This document shows positions 34,501 to 47,579 of a DNA stretch of 64,000 bases, piece by piece. Each line of letters starts with the position of its first letter. The stretch's first letter is position 1. Under the pieces are notes generated by a model. That model was not told the DNA's origin and did not search any database. It saw nothing but the letters and a program-made list of their open reading frames with translations. The translations under genes and the position numbers were made by a program. Source of the stretch: Parus major (Eukaryota > Chordata > Aves > Passeriformes > Paridae); the NCBI RefSeq assembly GCF_001522545.3, contig NC_031770.1, forward strand, positions 2,802,619 through 2,866,618, given 5' to 3'.

Positions 34501-36896
34501 ATTTATTTTCCCTACTTCTGCTGGAGTTTGGAGCAGTCCTTAAAAGTGTGTTGAAGTTACAGATGTTTCTGAATATCTGGATTGAACATGGCCTTTGGGA
34601 GTGAACCAAGCTAAATCTAAGTGTGTCCAGGACAGGGAGCTACATCCGCTGGGTTTTCAGAAAGGGGCACAAGATGATTATTTTTTTAATTAATGGCAAA
34701 GATACTGAGAAACTTTTCAGTCAATTCATTAGAGTTAGGGTAAAAAACAAAAAAACAAATATTGGTTTCAGCTTGGTAACTCATGTTTTGGAAGGTCTTT
34801 GTAGAGGATAAAATTCTGATCATGAGGCTGGGCACTGGTTCTGCATTTAGGTTTCCAAGTAAAGAGCTGTGTGCCCAGCAAGGTGAGGCACTGATGGGCT
34901 CAACCTGAGCTCCTTCCAGCACAAACAGTTTGGGTTTGAGCCTGGGGCAGCCCACACTCACCCTGAGCTTGGAGCTGCCAGTTTCTTTCTGCTCTTTGAA
35001 GCAGCTTGTCCTGCTGTTGGCCTGGTTTTATTGGGAGGACAAGGAAAACCCTGCAGAACCACCTGCAGAACCCCCTTTTCAAGTGTGCTCAGTGTCTTTA
35101 GCTGCATTTTGGCTTATTAGGGTTTTTTCCTAGCATCCCAGCAAGCTACTTAGTGTTCAATTCCCAGCTCTCCTGTGACCCAGGAGCCTTTCCCATGGCT
35201 CTTTGGGAGGCTGGTCCTGTCCAGGCAGGCTGTGTTTGCCCATCTTTTTTTTCCCATCACATATGAGAGTATCTCATCCTGTCTTTGGGGAGGTTTTAAT
35301 GGGGCTGAGTCCATTTCACCTCACTTTTTCTGAGGCCTGAACCAGGAAATTTTGCCCTTCTGTGGAGCTGAGAGGAGAGGAAGTGGCTGTTCCTGAGGAG
35401 CAGCTTCACTCCATGGAGTGCTAGTGCCACTATCCCATGGAAAAGGCCTCTGGAGCAGTGCATTAGTGATGCCTGTGGCCAGGCTGGGATGTGCCCATGG
35501 AAGCCCAGGGCAGGTGTTGTTTCCAGTCACCTGGCTCCAGTGGAAGAGCACCAGCACGGTCACAACCACTCACTTCTGTGCAGAGGGTGCAGAAAATATC
35601 CCATGAATTGCTGTCAACTGTCAAAAGTTCCTTTTGGGGGTGAATTATTGTCTGCAGGCATCCAGAGCACTTGGTCCCCTATGCCTTTAATGCCAATGTC
35701 AGCAGTGCAGAATTCCAGCAGCCAGGGTTTAACATTTAGTTCTTCTGGCTCATCTCTCCAAGGGGGTTCCTACAGGCTGAACGTGCAGGGCACTGCATGT
35801 GAAGGTGTTTATTAGGCCATTAGCCATAATTAATGGCAAGGCAGCTACTGAGGCTGTGGGCTGGCCCAGGCTTTGCCCACGTTCTCTTTTTCATACCCAC
35901 GCCCCAGCGTGAATTACATGATGTTCATATTCAGCCTCTCACCACTAGAGACCAACAAAGTGGTTTGGGTTGGGATCTCCTCTTTCAGGCCATAAACATA
36001 TGATCCAGCCACCCCATAAAGTACATTCCTCCAGCTTTCCATGAATTCTTAGGCATAGCTGTGGCACGCAGCAGGGTTTGGGTCTGGTGTCTCCAGCCGG
36101 AGAAATCCTGCCCAGCACAGCTGTAAGGCACAGTGTGAAACAGGAGCTGGAGCTTCACCCAAACTGGTGAGTTTTGCCTCTGCTGCAGTCACAACTTCCA
36201 TTGTTTCTCTAAAATAGTGGATACCGTGCTGTCCTCTGCTTCCATGTAGGGATTTAGGGACAAAGCTCTCTGAATGGCACAATTTGCTGTGGTGGGAGGC
36301 CCAGGATGGAGGTGAGGGCACTGGTGAGCCAAGCACCTCCCTGGCAGCTCCTCCCCTGCCAGGAGTGCTGCAGCCTCATGCACTTGATCCTTTAATTGGC
36401 CCATGTGCAGGCTGGACAGCTCTCTCTTTATTATTGTTATTATTATGCAATCAGACACTACTTACCTACAGAATGTGCTGGAGATGCACTATTTATACAG
36501 AAACCACGTACACCGAGACCCATTTTCTCCATGGTGATTGCAGATAATGTGAAAATCTCTGCTTTGATTCATTAGTAGAGCAAAAGACATAGTCAGGATT
36601 ATTTGGTATAATTCACAGCACTTCAAAATGCATATATTTTCAAAATACTTAAAATCTATCACTTGGGCTGGTAACTCAAGCTTTGCTGTAGTGCTGTCAT
36701 CTCAAAATTGGGGTGATGCCATTTTTTCACTGGAACAGGCCAACTGTTCATTAAGAAGTTCATTAAGCATGGGATTTGTAGTGAGTGACCATTGTGCAGT
36801 GTTTGTAAAACTGCTCAGAGCTCAGAAGGATCCCTGGCACCTCCAGAGCCCTCAGAGTGAAAGCCTTGGGGAACCACCAAGCTGAAAACTTGTTTT
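31591..36896. other. Unique noncoding sequence
   Basis: No gene is recognised. Around 31980-32330 the GC-rich composition opens frames of 83-144 codons on both strands at once, a mark of base composition and not of coding. A moderate acceptor (CCTTTATTTCAG) and a good donor (GGAAAG|GTGAGT) bracket 32375-32473, but stops interrupt all frames. T-rich runs occur at about 33641-33653 and 34190-34203. Confidence 0.6.
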
Positions 36897-36962
36897 CATA
36901 CAATCATAGAATGGTTTGGGCTGGATGAGAATCTTTATGATCATCTAGTTCCAACCCCCAAA
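36897..36962 (-). repeat. CR1 LINE 3' terminal fragment, minus orientation
   Basis: ATCATAGAATGGTTTGGGCT near 36904, followed by TTATGATCATCTAGTTCCAA and CCCC, is the reverse complement of the end of the CR1 non-LTR retrotransposon. That end reads TTGGAACTAGATGATC and then ACCATTCTATGAT on the sense strand. Only about 65 bp remain, a severely 5'-truncated copy, which is typical of CR1. Divergence is moderate (TGGATGAGAATCTTTATG replaces the usual purine-rich words). Confidence 0.88.
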
Positions 36963-39569
36963 AAAGGTACAACTCAGGGGAAAAAAAAAATAAAAATCTC
37001 AGGAATTCTGTTTCTTGTGTTGAAAAACAGAAACACTGAGTTAATTTTAATAAGTTCATTTTGTTTAGGAGAAAAGTATCCTTTAGTATTTCTTTTGGAT
37101 ACAATTTTGTGCTGCATATACTCGGTGTTTTGTGACAAGCAGAGTAAGCAAAACTCCTCAGATAAGCATTTCTTATTTCATATCCATTCCTTTCTTGCCT
37201 TATCAGGACCATCACTGACTTCATCCAGGCCAGTGCTGGATGAGCCTCCAGATTCTTGCCACTTATATTCACACAAACATCCAGTTCCATCCTGTAAAAA
37301 TCTCTGAGTTTAAGCCCAGTTTTAAAGACAGACTTTCAAAAACTCTTTCTAACCAATGGTAACCTTTGGCAAATCCTTATCATTTCCAAGTGTGAGTACA
37401 GATTTTTTTCTAAAAATGCAGGTGGCAACTTCTGTCAGCCATTTACCATTTTTTCAGCTAACCATCATGTGCATATAGATCTCACCACCCTCACAGCAAG
37501 GCTTGTCCACTGGAGACAGGATTTAAAATATCACTGCTTAAGTAATTCAACTTACCTTACGCTCCTGAGACCACCATGTGGGGGTTTATCCTTTTCTCCT
37601 TTCACCACTCATCTCTCTGGGACTTTGCTGGGCACTGTGGGGTATTTGCCCACCTCTAGAAATCAGCTGTATAATTTCCATTTCTAACTTCAGTTGCTTG
37701 GTGACCAGGGCTTTTCTTTCAGTACCACAGATTCAAATGTTCCAATTGTGTCTTGAAAATCTTTCTCAGCCCATCCTGGGAAAAGAAAATGTGGTCAAGC
37801 TTTTTCCCTCAGTTCCCAGTTTCTCCCACCTCTAAACCTGAGCTTGCCCATGTACCTGATTTCCCAACTCAATCTAATCAGTTACACATTTTTAAGTAAT
37901 TGTCTGAAAAAATGGACAGAAATGATGAGGATCATTACCAGTGAAGCTGCTTTCACTGCTGCCACTCCCCCCTGTATGTATTTGCTTCTCTATCTTAACA
38001 CCTGAAATGTTTGGGAAAAAATTTAAACACGGCCAATGAGCACATTTAATGCAGGAGCTTTCACACCTCTGGGCTCTGTATTTATAGCTCTGTCATGTTT
38101 CTTTCTTGTACTGACCTGGAGAAGACGATTCTTTTTTTTCTTATCTGATGAAAAGGTTGTCTGTCATGATCTGGTTATTGCAGTACAAAATATTGCCTAA
38201 AACCTGACCCTGAACCAATTTTGTACAAGGACAGCTTACCCCAGAATTCCAAAGGAGATGAAATCCTCCTCATGCTCTCCAAAGGGGGAAGCTGCTTGGG
38301 GCGAATAAAACTGGGCTGAGTCTCAAAATCCATCATGGAGCCTCAATTTTAAATGCAATGTCTCTGATCCCAGCTGAAGCCACTCTGCTCCTAGTGTTAC
38401 TCCACTGTACTTAGAGTTTAATGTGGATTAACACAGATTTTCACTGATGTGCAAGCCAGAAATTTAAAAATTAAATTAAAAAAATTACATGTGGCTTGAA
38501 AAACATTCAAGGTACTTTTAGCCTTATTAAATGATGCTGTTCAATGACTATTACCAACCAAAAAGAGGAATAATTTCTAATGACTTAGGACCTTCACAAA
38601 TTTCCCATCCCTTTCCATTCACGTTGCCCATGAACAGACTCTGATTTGTAATTATTGTTTTTCCATTAGACATAGTTACTCCCAAAGTCTTTTGTGGAGG
38701 GAGGATAACTTTTCCTGCCTCTGAGACACGGTATTTGTGAAGCAGACAAGAGGTGCTGTGCTCACAGACTGCTGACATGGGGCTGGTTCTTTTCCCTGGT
38801 TGAATGGATGTGACTTGGGGAAGTTTCTCCATTTAAGTGAGTTGTGATATTTGTTCAGAACTTCTCTCTGCAAATATTTTAAGTGTTCTGTTAGAATGGT
38901 CAGTAGAGAATGCAACCCATGGCCCACTGAAATGCACAGGAAATATTTCAAATGGCAGTGCAGGACTTTATTCTTCCAAAATGCAGAATCCTTAGTTAAG
39001 GGCTTAACTATAAAATATTTACTCACTCTGCCGAGTCCCTCTATGAGCAGTTACTCTGGTAACTTTTTAAGAGCTGTAGTATAAAAATGAACGCAAAGGA
39101 CTGCTGTCCAAGTCCTTTTAAAGTCGAGTGCTTGAGGCAGCCCCGCTCCCCTGGCCAAAGGGAGGGCTGGGTGGTTTGTTTTTCAGTGAGACTCAAAGCC
39201 AAGAGGGCTCTGTTTTCACATGCTAATGAAAGCCAAGGTGACAGGAATTTGGCAGAGCCTGATCCCAGCAGCTGCAGGCCAGGATGGAACTGGCCAGGGC
39301 ATTACACTGAAGCATCACTGAACACAAACCTAAGGCCTGCTCCTAAAACTTCATCAGAAATTAATCCTGTGCCAAATACCCTCGCCATAGCCCAGTTTTT
39401 TGGCAAAGTGTGTTTCAGTTTAAGTGATAAATATTTTGGAATTTAAGAGCCCAGTGTCCAGACCCTGGATCGTTTGCTTTCTTTCCAGAAACACTTTGGA
39501 GGTGCTAAAAGTCTCCAAAATGTGCCCAGTGAGTTTCCAGGGTGAACCATCAGTGAAGGGTCCACTCAC

Positions 39570-39635
39570 CTAGCGGAGATGCACTTCAGAGCACGTGTGC
39601 TGTGCACCATTAGGGATCTTCAAACTTTACCAGTG
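39570..39635 (-). ncRNA. Candidate minus-strand noncoding exon, 66 bp
   Basis: Read on the minus strand, a 26-base T/C tract ends TTCTTTTCTGAAG just before the segment, and the donor CGCTAG|GTGAGT follows it. Stops occur in all three frames, so any use would be noncoding. Both splice sites look strong by eye. Confidence 0.14.
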
Positions 39636-39992
39636 CTTCAGAAAAGAAAAATAAGAAAAAAGATAAGAGCAATTTATAGATTTTTATAGCAAATCTTTGA
39701 AGTTCAGCTCTTGTGTGCCAACCTCACCCCCCTGAGGCACAAAGACAACAACTGTCCGGCATCCAAGTCAGTGAGGCTGCTCTGAATCCCAGTTTGGGGT
39801 GCTCTGACCATTCAGGTGCCACTGGAGCGCTGGCTCTGTCCCAGGAGTGCCACTCACTGCACTGGGCATGGGAGGATTTGCCCACAAAAAGCTCCTGCAA
39901 AGTGAAACCAAAGAGAAAGGCCAACCTTTGCCACACCTGGTGATTTACTTACCTTCAGGTAAAGCACAGATGTTCTTCACCACTTCTTTCAG

Positions 39993-40048
39993 GACAGGAA
40001 TTCAGCTCTGCATTTTAACAGAAAATGCTGGAAATAAAACATTTTCAG
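39993..40048 (+). other. Candidate 56-bp exon within a longer open frame
   Basis: The acceptor is CTTCACCACTTCTTTCAG and the donor is TTTTCAG|GTGAGG. One frame is open (TGIQLCILTENAGNKTFS). It lies inside the 126-codon frame 39847-40227, which continues past the donor, so splicing and read-through are both formally possible. The peptide is not recognised. A competing minus-strand pair (39953-40027) overlaps it, which lowers confidence. Confidence 0.13.
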
Positions 40049-42803
40049 GTGAGGGGAGAAATTCCAAGTTCCTTAAAATTACTGTGAAATTGATAAGTAA
40101 ACAAACACAGGGTGTGGTATTCAGTCACCTCCTTCCTTTTTTCTCCCCCTCAGAAAGCCATTTCCAGCTGGATTTTCCCCAAGATGTTAATATTGTGCTG
40201 GGTTTAGTGCTGACTGAAGCAAGGTAGCAAGTGGTTATTGCAGGCCTGACATGCCTGTTCTGCCAGGGAACAGCATGAGCTTTCAACTCAGAAAACAAGG
40301 TGAACTTTGTTGGGTCATCAATCTGCTTTTGCCTGCCTTGGCCAGGTATGTGCTCACAACGAGGATGATTTAATTCAGGATCAGTTTATTTGTACTTTCC
40401 TTAGTCAAGGCCTGAGTGGTATGGGTGGAAAGTGTTCAACCCCAAGGTTTGTTTTTTATTTGTTTCTGGAAAACAAGTTCTTTTGAAGAACCAGTCTGAA
40501 GTTTGTAGCAGTAGCTTTTCAGGCAGTTTGTCTGCTCACAGAGCTGATGTTCCTGATTGTGAAACAAGAAAACAAGAAGCAGAAACATTTTAAATAGAGC
40601 CAGGCAAAGGTAATCTTTCTATTTTCTGCTTCCTAGAGTGCGCTTGCAAAGGAGAACCATTCTTCAGCTGTTCCTCTTCAGCATGAATTCCTGTTCCTTC
40701 ATTCTTCACATCTAATCCATCAGACCAGAGGCAGGAATACAGCTCTGTGTCTCTGAAATGTGACACAGAACCAGCACTGAAAATGGGCTTTAAATGGTGC
40801 CACTATGTTGATTTAGTAGTTGGATTTTGCCGGAGAAATAATATGCAAATTAAAGCATTACTCACAAAGGTGTGCACCGTACTTAAAAATATACCTTTAA
40901 TGCTCAGGGTCCAAACATTCCTGTTTTCTGTTTTAAATACTTCATCAGCTCCATTTCCCCTTGGTTTTCTCTCTTTAAGCCTGATGCTGCTCCTAGGATG
41001 TGTGTGCTTGCATTTTTGTGCATGTGTAGGCCCATGATTGTTTCTACTGCTTAAAGCTGGCAACGTAGCTACTGTTTTCCAAGCTCAGTTACTATTTTGG
41101 CAAAGCATGGGTATTTGGGGATATGAAAACTGCTCAGCCGCCTTAAGGAAAAAAATTCCATAGGTTTTTGTTTCCATACTTTCCAGTTTTCCACTCATCA
41201 GTTGCAGGCTTGTGTTGAAAAATGTCTTTCAGTGTCAGAACTTCTGAAGAGCAAACCCCAGCAGTGGGGAGCAAGTTCACTCTCTCTGAGCAGGGCTGGC
41301 TGCTAATAAGGGAATAAATAACAAGGAACACAAGCAGATGAATATTAACTAATACCAAAGCACACCTACCCCTCTGAATTGCTTTCTCTGTTCACATTCT
41401 TGCCATTTGAGCAGCAGGGCAGCACCAGCTCTCCTCACATATTGCAGCCTGAGAAAACAGCTCCAAAGGGCCAAAAGAAGCAAATAAAATGTATTTGTTA
41501 TTACGGCTGACCTTAGGCAGGCAGTATGTGGAGCTGCGGGAATCATTCATGGAATCTCTGATTATAAGTATGGTGATAACTGGTAAGACTGTGCTGAACT
41601 ACTGTGAAACAATTCAGGTAGTCAGCAAACAGGGCTAATTGCCAGTTTGGGGGAGATTATGGGTAATTTACTGCCCACTGAGGGCTTCTACCTAAAAATA
41701 AGCTTTTTTTTTTTCTCTCCCTTTGGACAGCACTTGCATGTTAATGTAGAATTCCTGATGCAATTACATGTGAAGAGGACATTCAGATGCACTTCCATAA
41801 ATGCCCTTCTGCTTCTCAATTACATTAACTGTCTTTGTAGATCCTTTGATAGAAACCATATTCTTCACTCTCTTTTAAATGGTGAACAGGCGCTGAGCTA
41901 GACTTTGCTGTTATCCAAGATGTCCCGATCAAAGGGCTGAGGGTAACACAATAAACACAAGGAAAGAAACTCCTGGTGGTTTCCAACACAAACTAACGGG
42001 AAAGTGTCAAGTGAGCAGCTACTGACAATTCCAGCACCGAAACCAAATGTTCGTGTGTGAAACTCCACCTTTGAGAAGGAAGAACAAATACCCACAGAGT
42101 GTTTTGGCTATAATTACTTCATTTAAGGGGAAAAAGAAAAAAAGTGCTGAATTCAGTTTGCTAAAGTCAAGACATTAATATTTTTGGCATGTAAAGATGT
42201 AAACCAAATGTTTAAATGAAATGTCATCCCCTGGGTTCACATTTGCCCACTGAACTACGGTGCAAACCCTCCACAGACCTTCATACAATACACATTTTTC
42301 AGTTCATTGAAGAAGGCCCCTGCTGCTTCTCAAGGAAAACTAACTTGCAGAAGCAAAATAAATACCGGCGTGGCACTGCAGCAGCGGAGCCTCAGAGCAC
42401 AGATGTGCAGCACTGCCGGCTTTTCCATCAGATAAGGAGCATCCAGACATAATCACTCCAGTGTCTGGGACACGGCGCACGCTGCGGCGCTGCCCAAGTA
42501 TGGCCTGACAGACACATGCAGGGTGTGCTCGGGCTGGGAGGCAGAGAGCTGACAGCGCTGCAGAACAGCCCTGTTATGTCTATAGCCAAATGTTTGTGTA
42601 ATTTAGCCTGGGCTTTGAAATCGCCTCAGAAATCAGGGCACAAATGGAGCTTTGTGAGGAGCTGTCAGGGATGTACCTGCTGCACGGGGACGTTGGCTGG
42701 ACCGGGGGCAGCCTTGGGCTGTCACTCTGGGAAGCTTCTGTCAGTCCCAGTGCTGCCCATGCAACCAGCAGGGCTGCTCCAGGGCTGCTCCTGCAGAAAA
42801 AAT

Positions 42804-42860
42804 TATACATATATAGATATATATAGATATATAGATATATAGATATGTATATGTATATAT
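42804..42860 (+). repeat. TA/GATA-type microsatellite, 5' of CR1
   Basis: An imperfect array of ATAGATAT and ATATAGATAT units, ending with TATGTATATGTATATAT. It directly abuts the 5' end of the CR1 copy. Confidence 0.93.
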
Positions 42861-42867
42861 GGGAAGG

Positions 42868-43296
42868 CCAGCAAAATGACTGGAGCGGTGGAGCACCTCT
42901 CCTCTGAGGAAAAGCTGAGAGAATTGGGATTGTCCATCCTGGAAAACAGAAGGCTTTGGAATCATCTAAGTGCAGCTTTCCAGGACCTGAGGGAGCCTGC
43001 AACAGAACATGGAGACACTATTTCCAAGGGCCTGGTGAGACAGGACAAGGAGGAATGGTTTCAAATGGGGAGGAGGTTTAAATTGGCTGTTAGGAAAAAT
43101 ATCTTCCCTGTGAGGGTGGGCAGGCCCTGGCACAGATTGCCCCAAGCAGCTGTGGCTGCCCCATCCCTGGCAGTGCCCAAGGCCAGGTTGGATGGGGCTT
43201 GGAGCACCCTGGGGCAGTGGAAGGTGTCCCTGCTCATGGCAGGGGGTGGAAACTTGAGCTTTAAGGTCCCTCCACCCCAAAGCATTCTGTGATTCA
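42868..43296 (+). repeat. CR1 LINE, 5'-truncated 3' end, plus orientation
   Basis: This is about 430 bp of the 3' end of a CR1 (chicken repeat 1) retrotransposon, including the last part of ORF2 and the 3' UTR. Diagnostic words are GGAGCACCTCTCCTCTGAGG, GCTGAGAGAATTGGG, TGTGAGGGTGG, GCCCCATCCCTGGCAGTG, AAGGCCAGGTTGGATGGGGC, GGAAGGTGTCCCTGCTCATG and the terminal CATTCTGTGATTC. The 139-codon frame at 42876-43292 matches the C-terminal part of CR1 ORF2, for example EHLSSEEKLRELGL and HRLPQAA...PSLAVPKARLDGA, so this frame is repeat-derived and not a gene. The copy lacks the endonuclease and reverse transcriptase and cannot move by itself. Confidence 0.96.
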
Positions 43297-43360
43297 AATG
43301 TGTACCTATATCTATATAAACACACACAGAGATATGCATACAGATACACACACATACCCT
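43297..43360 (+). repeat. TA/CA-rich simple sequence, 3' of CR1
   Basis: CCTATATCTATATAAACACA, then an AGATATGCATACAGATACAC type stretch. It is an imperfect TA/CA array resembling the microsatellite on the 5' side of the CR1 copy. Confidence 0.8.
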
Positions 43361-43411
43361 GTGGGTATGCAAGGGGTTACTGCTGGCAGCTTTTAGGCAA
43401 GACACCTCTAC

Positions 43412-43437
43412 AAAAGAAAAAGAAAAAAAAAAAAAAG
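43412..43437 (+). repeat. A-rich run
   Basis: Purine-only tract with short A-runs and a run of fourteen A at its end, just downstream of the CR1-associated simple repeats. Confidence 0.9.
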
Positions 43438-46400
43438 TTAAAGAAAATATAGAAATACAGCTCCCTGGGCCTGTGGTAGTTCCTATTAAGATATACAAAG
43501 TATCTCAGCAAGGGAAAATTTAACTTACATACAACACATGATTTTAAATAAAGAAATATTGATGGAGCAGGGGGGGGACAAGTATTTTTTTAGCTCTAAT
43601 TTATGGCTGAGCAGCTTCATTTTAGGTACTTCATGGGAATATTTTAAACCAAGCCTGCATAATATTAAAATAAGTTAAAATGTATGTAAAATTTATGAGA
43701 GCATGTCAGGTGCAATGCTTGATAAAGTAAGTTTAATGCTTCAGAATTTTTTTCTTCAGGCAGAGAAATCTGAATCCCGCAATTCTAGGTTACAGTATAA
43801 TTTTAGAAACTCTTTTCCATTATACCATTCTTTTATTAATGAGATCCAACCCAATTTAACAAAAAGAGGTAAATTCCTAAAGAGTTTGTGGAAAGTCCTC
43901 AGCAGGTTGGAAGCTGGAAGTGTGTGATAAAAGGGGGTATTCTCCTGTTCGTAGGATCTGTTCCATTTTACAAAAACACAGAGGAAATCAATTCACAACA
44001 AACTTTCCAAGGGTGCCTCTCCAGTGCGGTTTTCCTGCTGGAAATGCCGCCTGGCTCCGTGAGCAAACAAAAGCTTTGGCGGTTGACAGGGGCTGTACAT
44101 CACTTTGAAAACTCTTCATTTACCGGGGGTGTGTCATGTTGCTTCATTGTGTGACACTCCCAATTATCGTGACAGAGCTAACTGACAAAGTACTGTCACC
44201 CCACTGCAAACCCAGAGCAGCTCCTTTCCATTTTTCTGCCTGGTCATGGGAACGTGGCTGAGCCGGTACAAAGGAGCGGCAGGAGCTGCAAACAGGGGCT
44301 GCAATGGCTGCAAACTGCTCTGCTCTATTAAAAATTCAGCTCCTCGGCAATATTAAATCTGAATTTACTTCCATCAAACAGAAACTTAGCATATCTCATT
44401 CTTCCATTATAAAATATTGACATCAGGAATAGTGAATCCTGAAATGAAGATTATAGATGAAAACTATGTGCTCGGTAATTATCATTTTTTTCTTTGTTAT
44501 TATTCCTTTCCTCTGAGGATTGCATAGGCTGTTGCAAACAGTAATGAAGTTAGCATGCAATGCCAATGCAAAGCGTGCTGCAAAGTTATTCTTGCCCTCA
44601 TTATGGATGAGGGAGGAAAGACAGCGGGAGGAGGGAGATTTCCCCAGCCAAACCCGCGCACGGGCGGGACAGCCCCCACCTCATGTCTTAATCAGCATCC
44701 CTGGTGAGGAGACCCTCGGTGCCATCTTGTTTCTGTCTCCTTTTGTTCTGCCATTTCCCTGGGTTTTTTTAGGTCTGTACTGGAGCTCAGAGCTATTAAT
44801 ATCAATGACACATTTTTTGGTCACAAACCAAGCAGCCGGTTCACAAATCCTTTCACTGCCCTGTCTTGTAATGCCAGAGCACTGGCAAACACAGTTCCAG
44901 GCGTGGAAATGTCCAACCCCTCATCCCAACAGCCCTTCTTGAGGCCTGACACCACAGTGTGAAGAGATCAACATGTTGGCCAACCTGCACTGAGCTAACC
45001 CTTTGGTTCCTGCCGTGGCTCGGGATGGCCTTCACCACAAGAGCCATGGCACCACCCCCTGAAATTCCCACCTGGCCCATGAACGTGGTCCCAGCTCTGC
45101 AAGGGTGAGAGCCTCTCTCCAAGGAGACCACGCAGACAGGTCCCACTTGGTGGGATGGGGTTGTTTGATGGCCTCCTCCACATCCTCCTGAACCCCCCTT
45201 GTGGCCTGCAGATGTTCTTGAGGAGTGTGATGTATCCCAGGTGCAACATCGGATACCGAGTCTGTCTCATGTGCTTCCTGCAAAAATCAATCCAAGTCAA
45301 TAAAGTGCCCACCCTCCTCCCACAGTGCTTGCAGAGGTTCAAAGCAGGACCAATTACTCTTAAGGTGGAATTGTCAGCTATCAGATGAGAACAGAGAAGT
45401 TGAAACATTATGTAGGAACAGATTTATTTAGAGGACTTGAAGAATTTGTTTTTCTATCAACAGGTCTATAAGAAGTGTTTTTATAGTACAGTCTAATAGA
45501 AACTGATACCTTGCAAAATGATAGGGGGATGTTGTTCAGGTGGGTTTTTTTTCTCCCTTTCCTCCTCTTTTTGCACCAGTCAAACACAGAGCTGCCCCCT
45601 GAAGCAGGTAAACTCACACCCAAGCTCAAGGCAGCCATGGCTGTAAAGCTCCTGACCTTGATGGGCATTTGGTCCCAACCCTTCTTGCCAAACACATCCC
45701 CCTTCTGGTTCCCCTTTCCCCAAGTTTCATATATATATATGAAATACAAATATCTTTGTCATCCACTCAGTTTTTTGTATTTGATTCCAAAACTGAGAAC
45801 CCTGCCAGTCTCCAAGTCTAAAGCTTCAAGTGAACCTCTCTGTCCCTGCCAAGCCCACAGCACACAAACACCGCAGCATGTTATCATCACACAAGATGTT
45901 CCCAAGTTTAACAGTTCTCATCCCAGAATACCAAACCCCTCTCCCAGCACTCCCAACAAATCAATATGCATTATTATTACATGCTCAGATACTACATCAG
46001 ATTTCTGCTCATGCCAAAATTTCAGCTAGCTGTTCCCTGGAGTATTTATGCTTGTGTACTGTATTTAACAACAGCCCATTCAAAATGCTCACAGCTCCTA
46101 GGAATGAAATGCACATAATTTAGGAATAGCTGTCTGGCTATTCAGGCATCATGCTGTGTCAAGGGAAAATTAAATCTCTGACTCTCCCCCTCTTCTAAAA
46201 CAAACCTGTACTTTGCATCGTATTTTGGGGAGCTGCACGGAAGTTTCATAAAGACCAAGTGGCCTTGGCTCTTTTTTTCCTGTTTAATGGCAGTGCCTCC
46301 CCATTAATGCTCCACAGTAGTTTAAAAAAAAAGCTCTCAGCATGCAGGCATTGTATCACATTAAGAAATCAGGATTTTCTAGGCACTGCACAGCATTAAT

Positions 46401-47579
46401 TACACTGAGCATGCTGCAAATTTAAATTAAATGATATGCCATGTTCTGTTGTAAATATCAAAATGGATTGCAAGATAGAACCCCATATTGGCATTTGTGC
46501 ACTGAACAGGATCAGAAAATCTCTATGATATATAATTTCTTTTTATTTTAAGCATATGTGATGCAAATATGCTTTTTATTTTCAGGAGTACCTAAGAGCA
46601 CACACATACAGGTTAGAACTTGTCTCTACTGAAAAAAAAACCCAAACAAGCCCTCTCTCAATAATAACAATGATAAAAGAACAAAAAAGCCCTCTTTGCC
46701 TTCATTTCCTTTCCAACACAGAGCAAGTATTTACGGTGGAGGGCACTGAGAGGAAAATGGGGAATAGGAGGGGCTGGAGCAGCAGCTGGAGGTCAGCAGG
46801 AGGATCTGATTTTGTCACCTGGGTTGGAGTACCAGGATCCCATGGAAGTAAATGCTGTGGGGGTTCAACTCACCCAAGCAGGGAAGGGCTGCTGTTCCAG
46901 CAGGAATTTCACACAGGAGCACAGTGAGAGGTGAACTGGGGCTGTCTCAGCTCTGTGGTGATGAGGAAAGCCTGATTTGGTGATGCTATGGGAAGAAGTG
47001 TCTGAAGAGAATATAAACAACAAACAAAAGGTCTGGCAGTATTTGTATTTTCTTGGCATTGGTATTTTGCAGTTTTATACTATCAGGTTGAATGGTCACA
47101 GTCTCAGCAGCCTCTGCCCTTAACACACGAGGAGTATTTCTAATATAATTTCACATATTTCTATGTGACAAAATACTAGACAAATATTTTCCAACTTTGC
47201 ACATCAGGGAAAGGATGGCATTTAGTTAACTCTATAAAAAAGGCCTTAAAAAAACCCCTGTATTTTCAGAGCTTATTTAAGGCCTTGATGAAATGATGAT
47301 CACTGAGCTGAGGCCCACAGGTGAGTGCCAGTCTCAATGTATGAAGGAGACACAAGAAGTGTGGGCAGGAACATGCAGAGCCACTGACATTTCTTCAAAC
47401 CCAGCATCACCATATTCTTTCTAAATTATCTTTTCTGTGTCTTTTGCTCCTAGGCCTTGTTTTCCTGTCCCGTTTTGCAGCAGTCCTGTGTGTGGGAGAA
47501 GTACAACTGGGGGACACCTGATGAAAAGAGGTGCTGGAACAACTGGCCTTCAGCTCTGCCACCTTCCTTCAAGGCTTGC

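Larger units (their letters stand above)
36963..42803. other. Unique noncoding sequence
   Basis: No gene is recognised. A 126-codon plus-strand frame at 39847-40227 is crossed by several splice-like sites and is not recognised. Near 39.55-40.05 kb, splice-site pairs of similar quality occur on both strands, which illustrates the chance background. At about 42360-42500 there is a modest CpG enrichment. AT-rich stretches fill much of the rest. Confidence 0.6.

Noticed and set aside
35960..35976. TGGTTTGGGTTGGGA resembling a reversed CR1 end
   Set aside because: The match stops after about 15 bases and the following sequence does not continue into CR1.
39953..40027. 75-bp minus-strand splice pair (acceptor TTTTATTTCCAG, donor CTGAAG|GTAAGT)
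   Set aside because: Stops in all frames and it overlaps an equally good plus-strand pair; kept only as an illustration of chance background.
44853..45408. Three overlapping minus-strand frames that looked like a possible retroelement remnant
   Set aside because: I could not match any conserved retroelement motif in any of the three frames, and no terminal repeat or poly(A) bounds the interval.
45511..46029. 172-codon plus-strand frame
   Set aside because: C/T-rich composition biased to P, S and T residues; no domain recognised.
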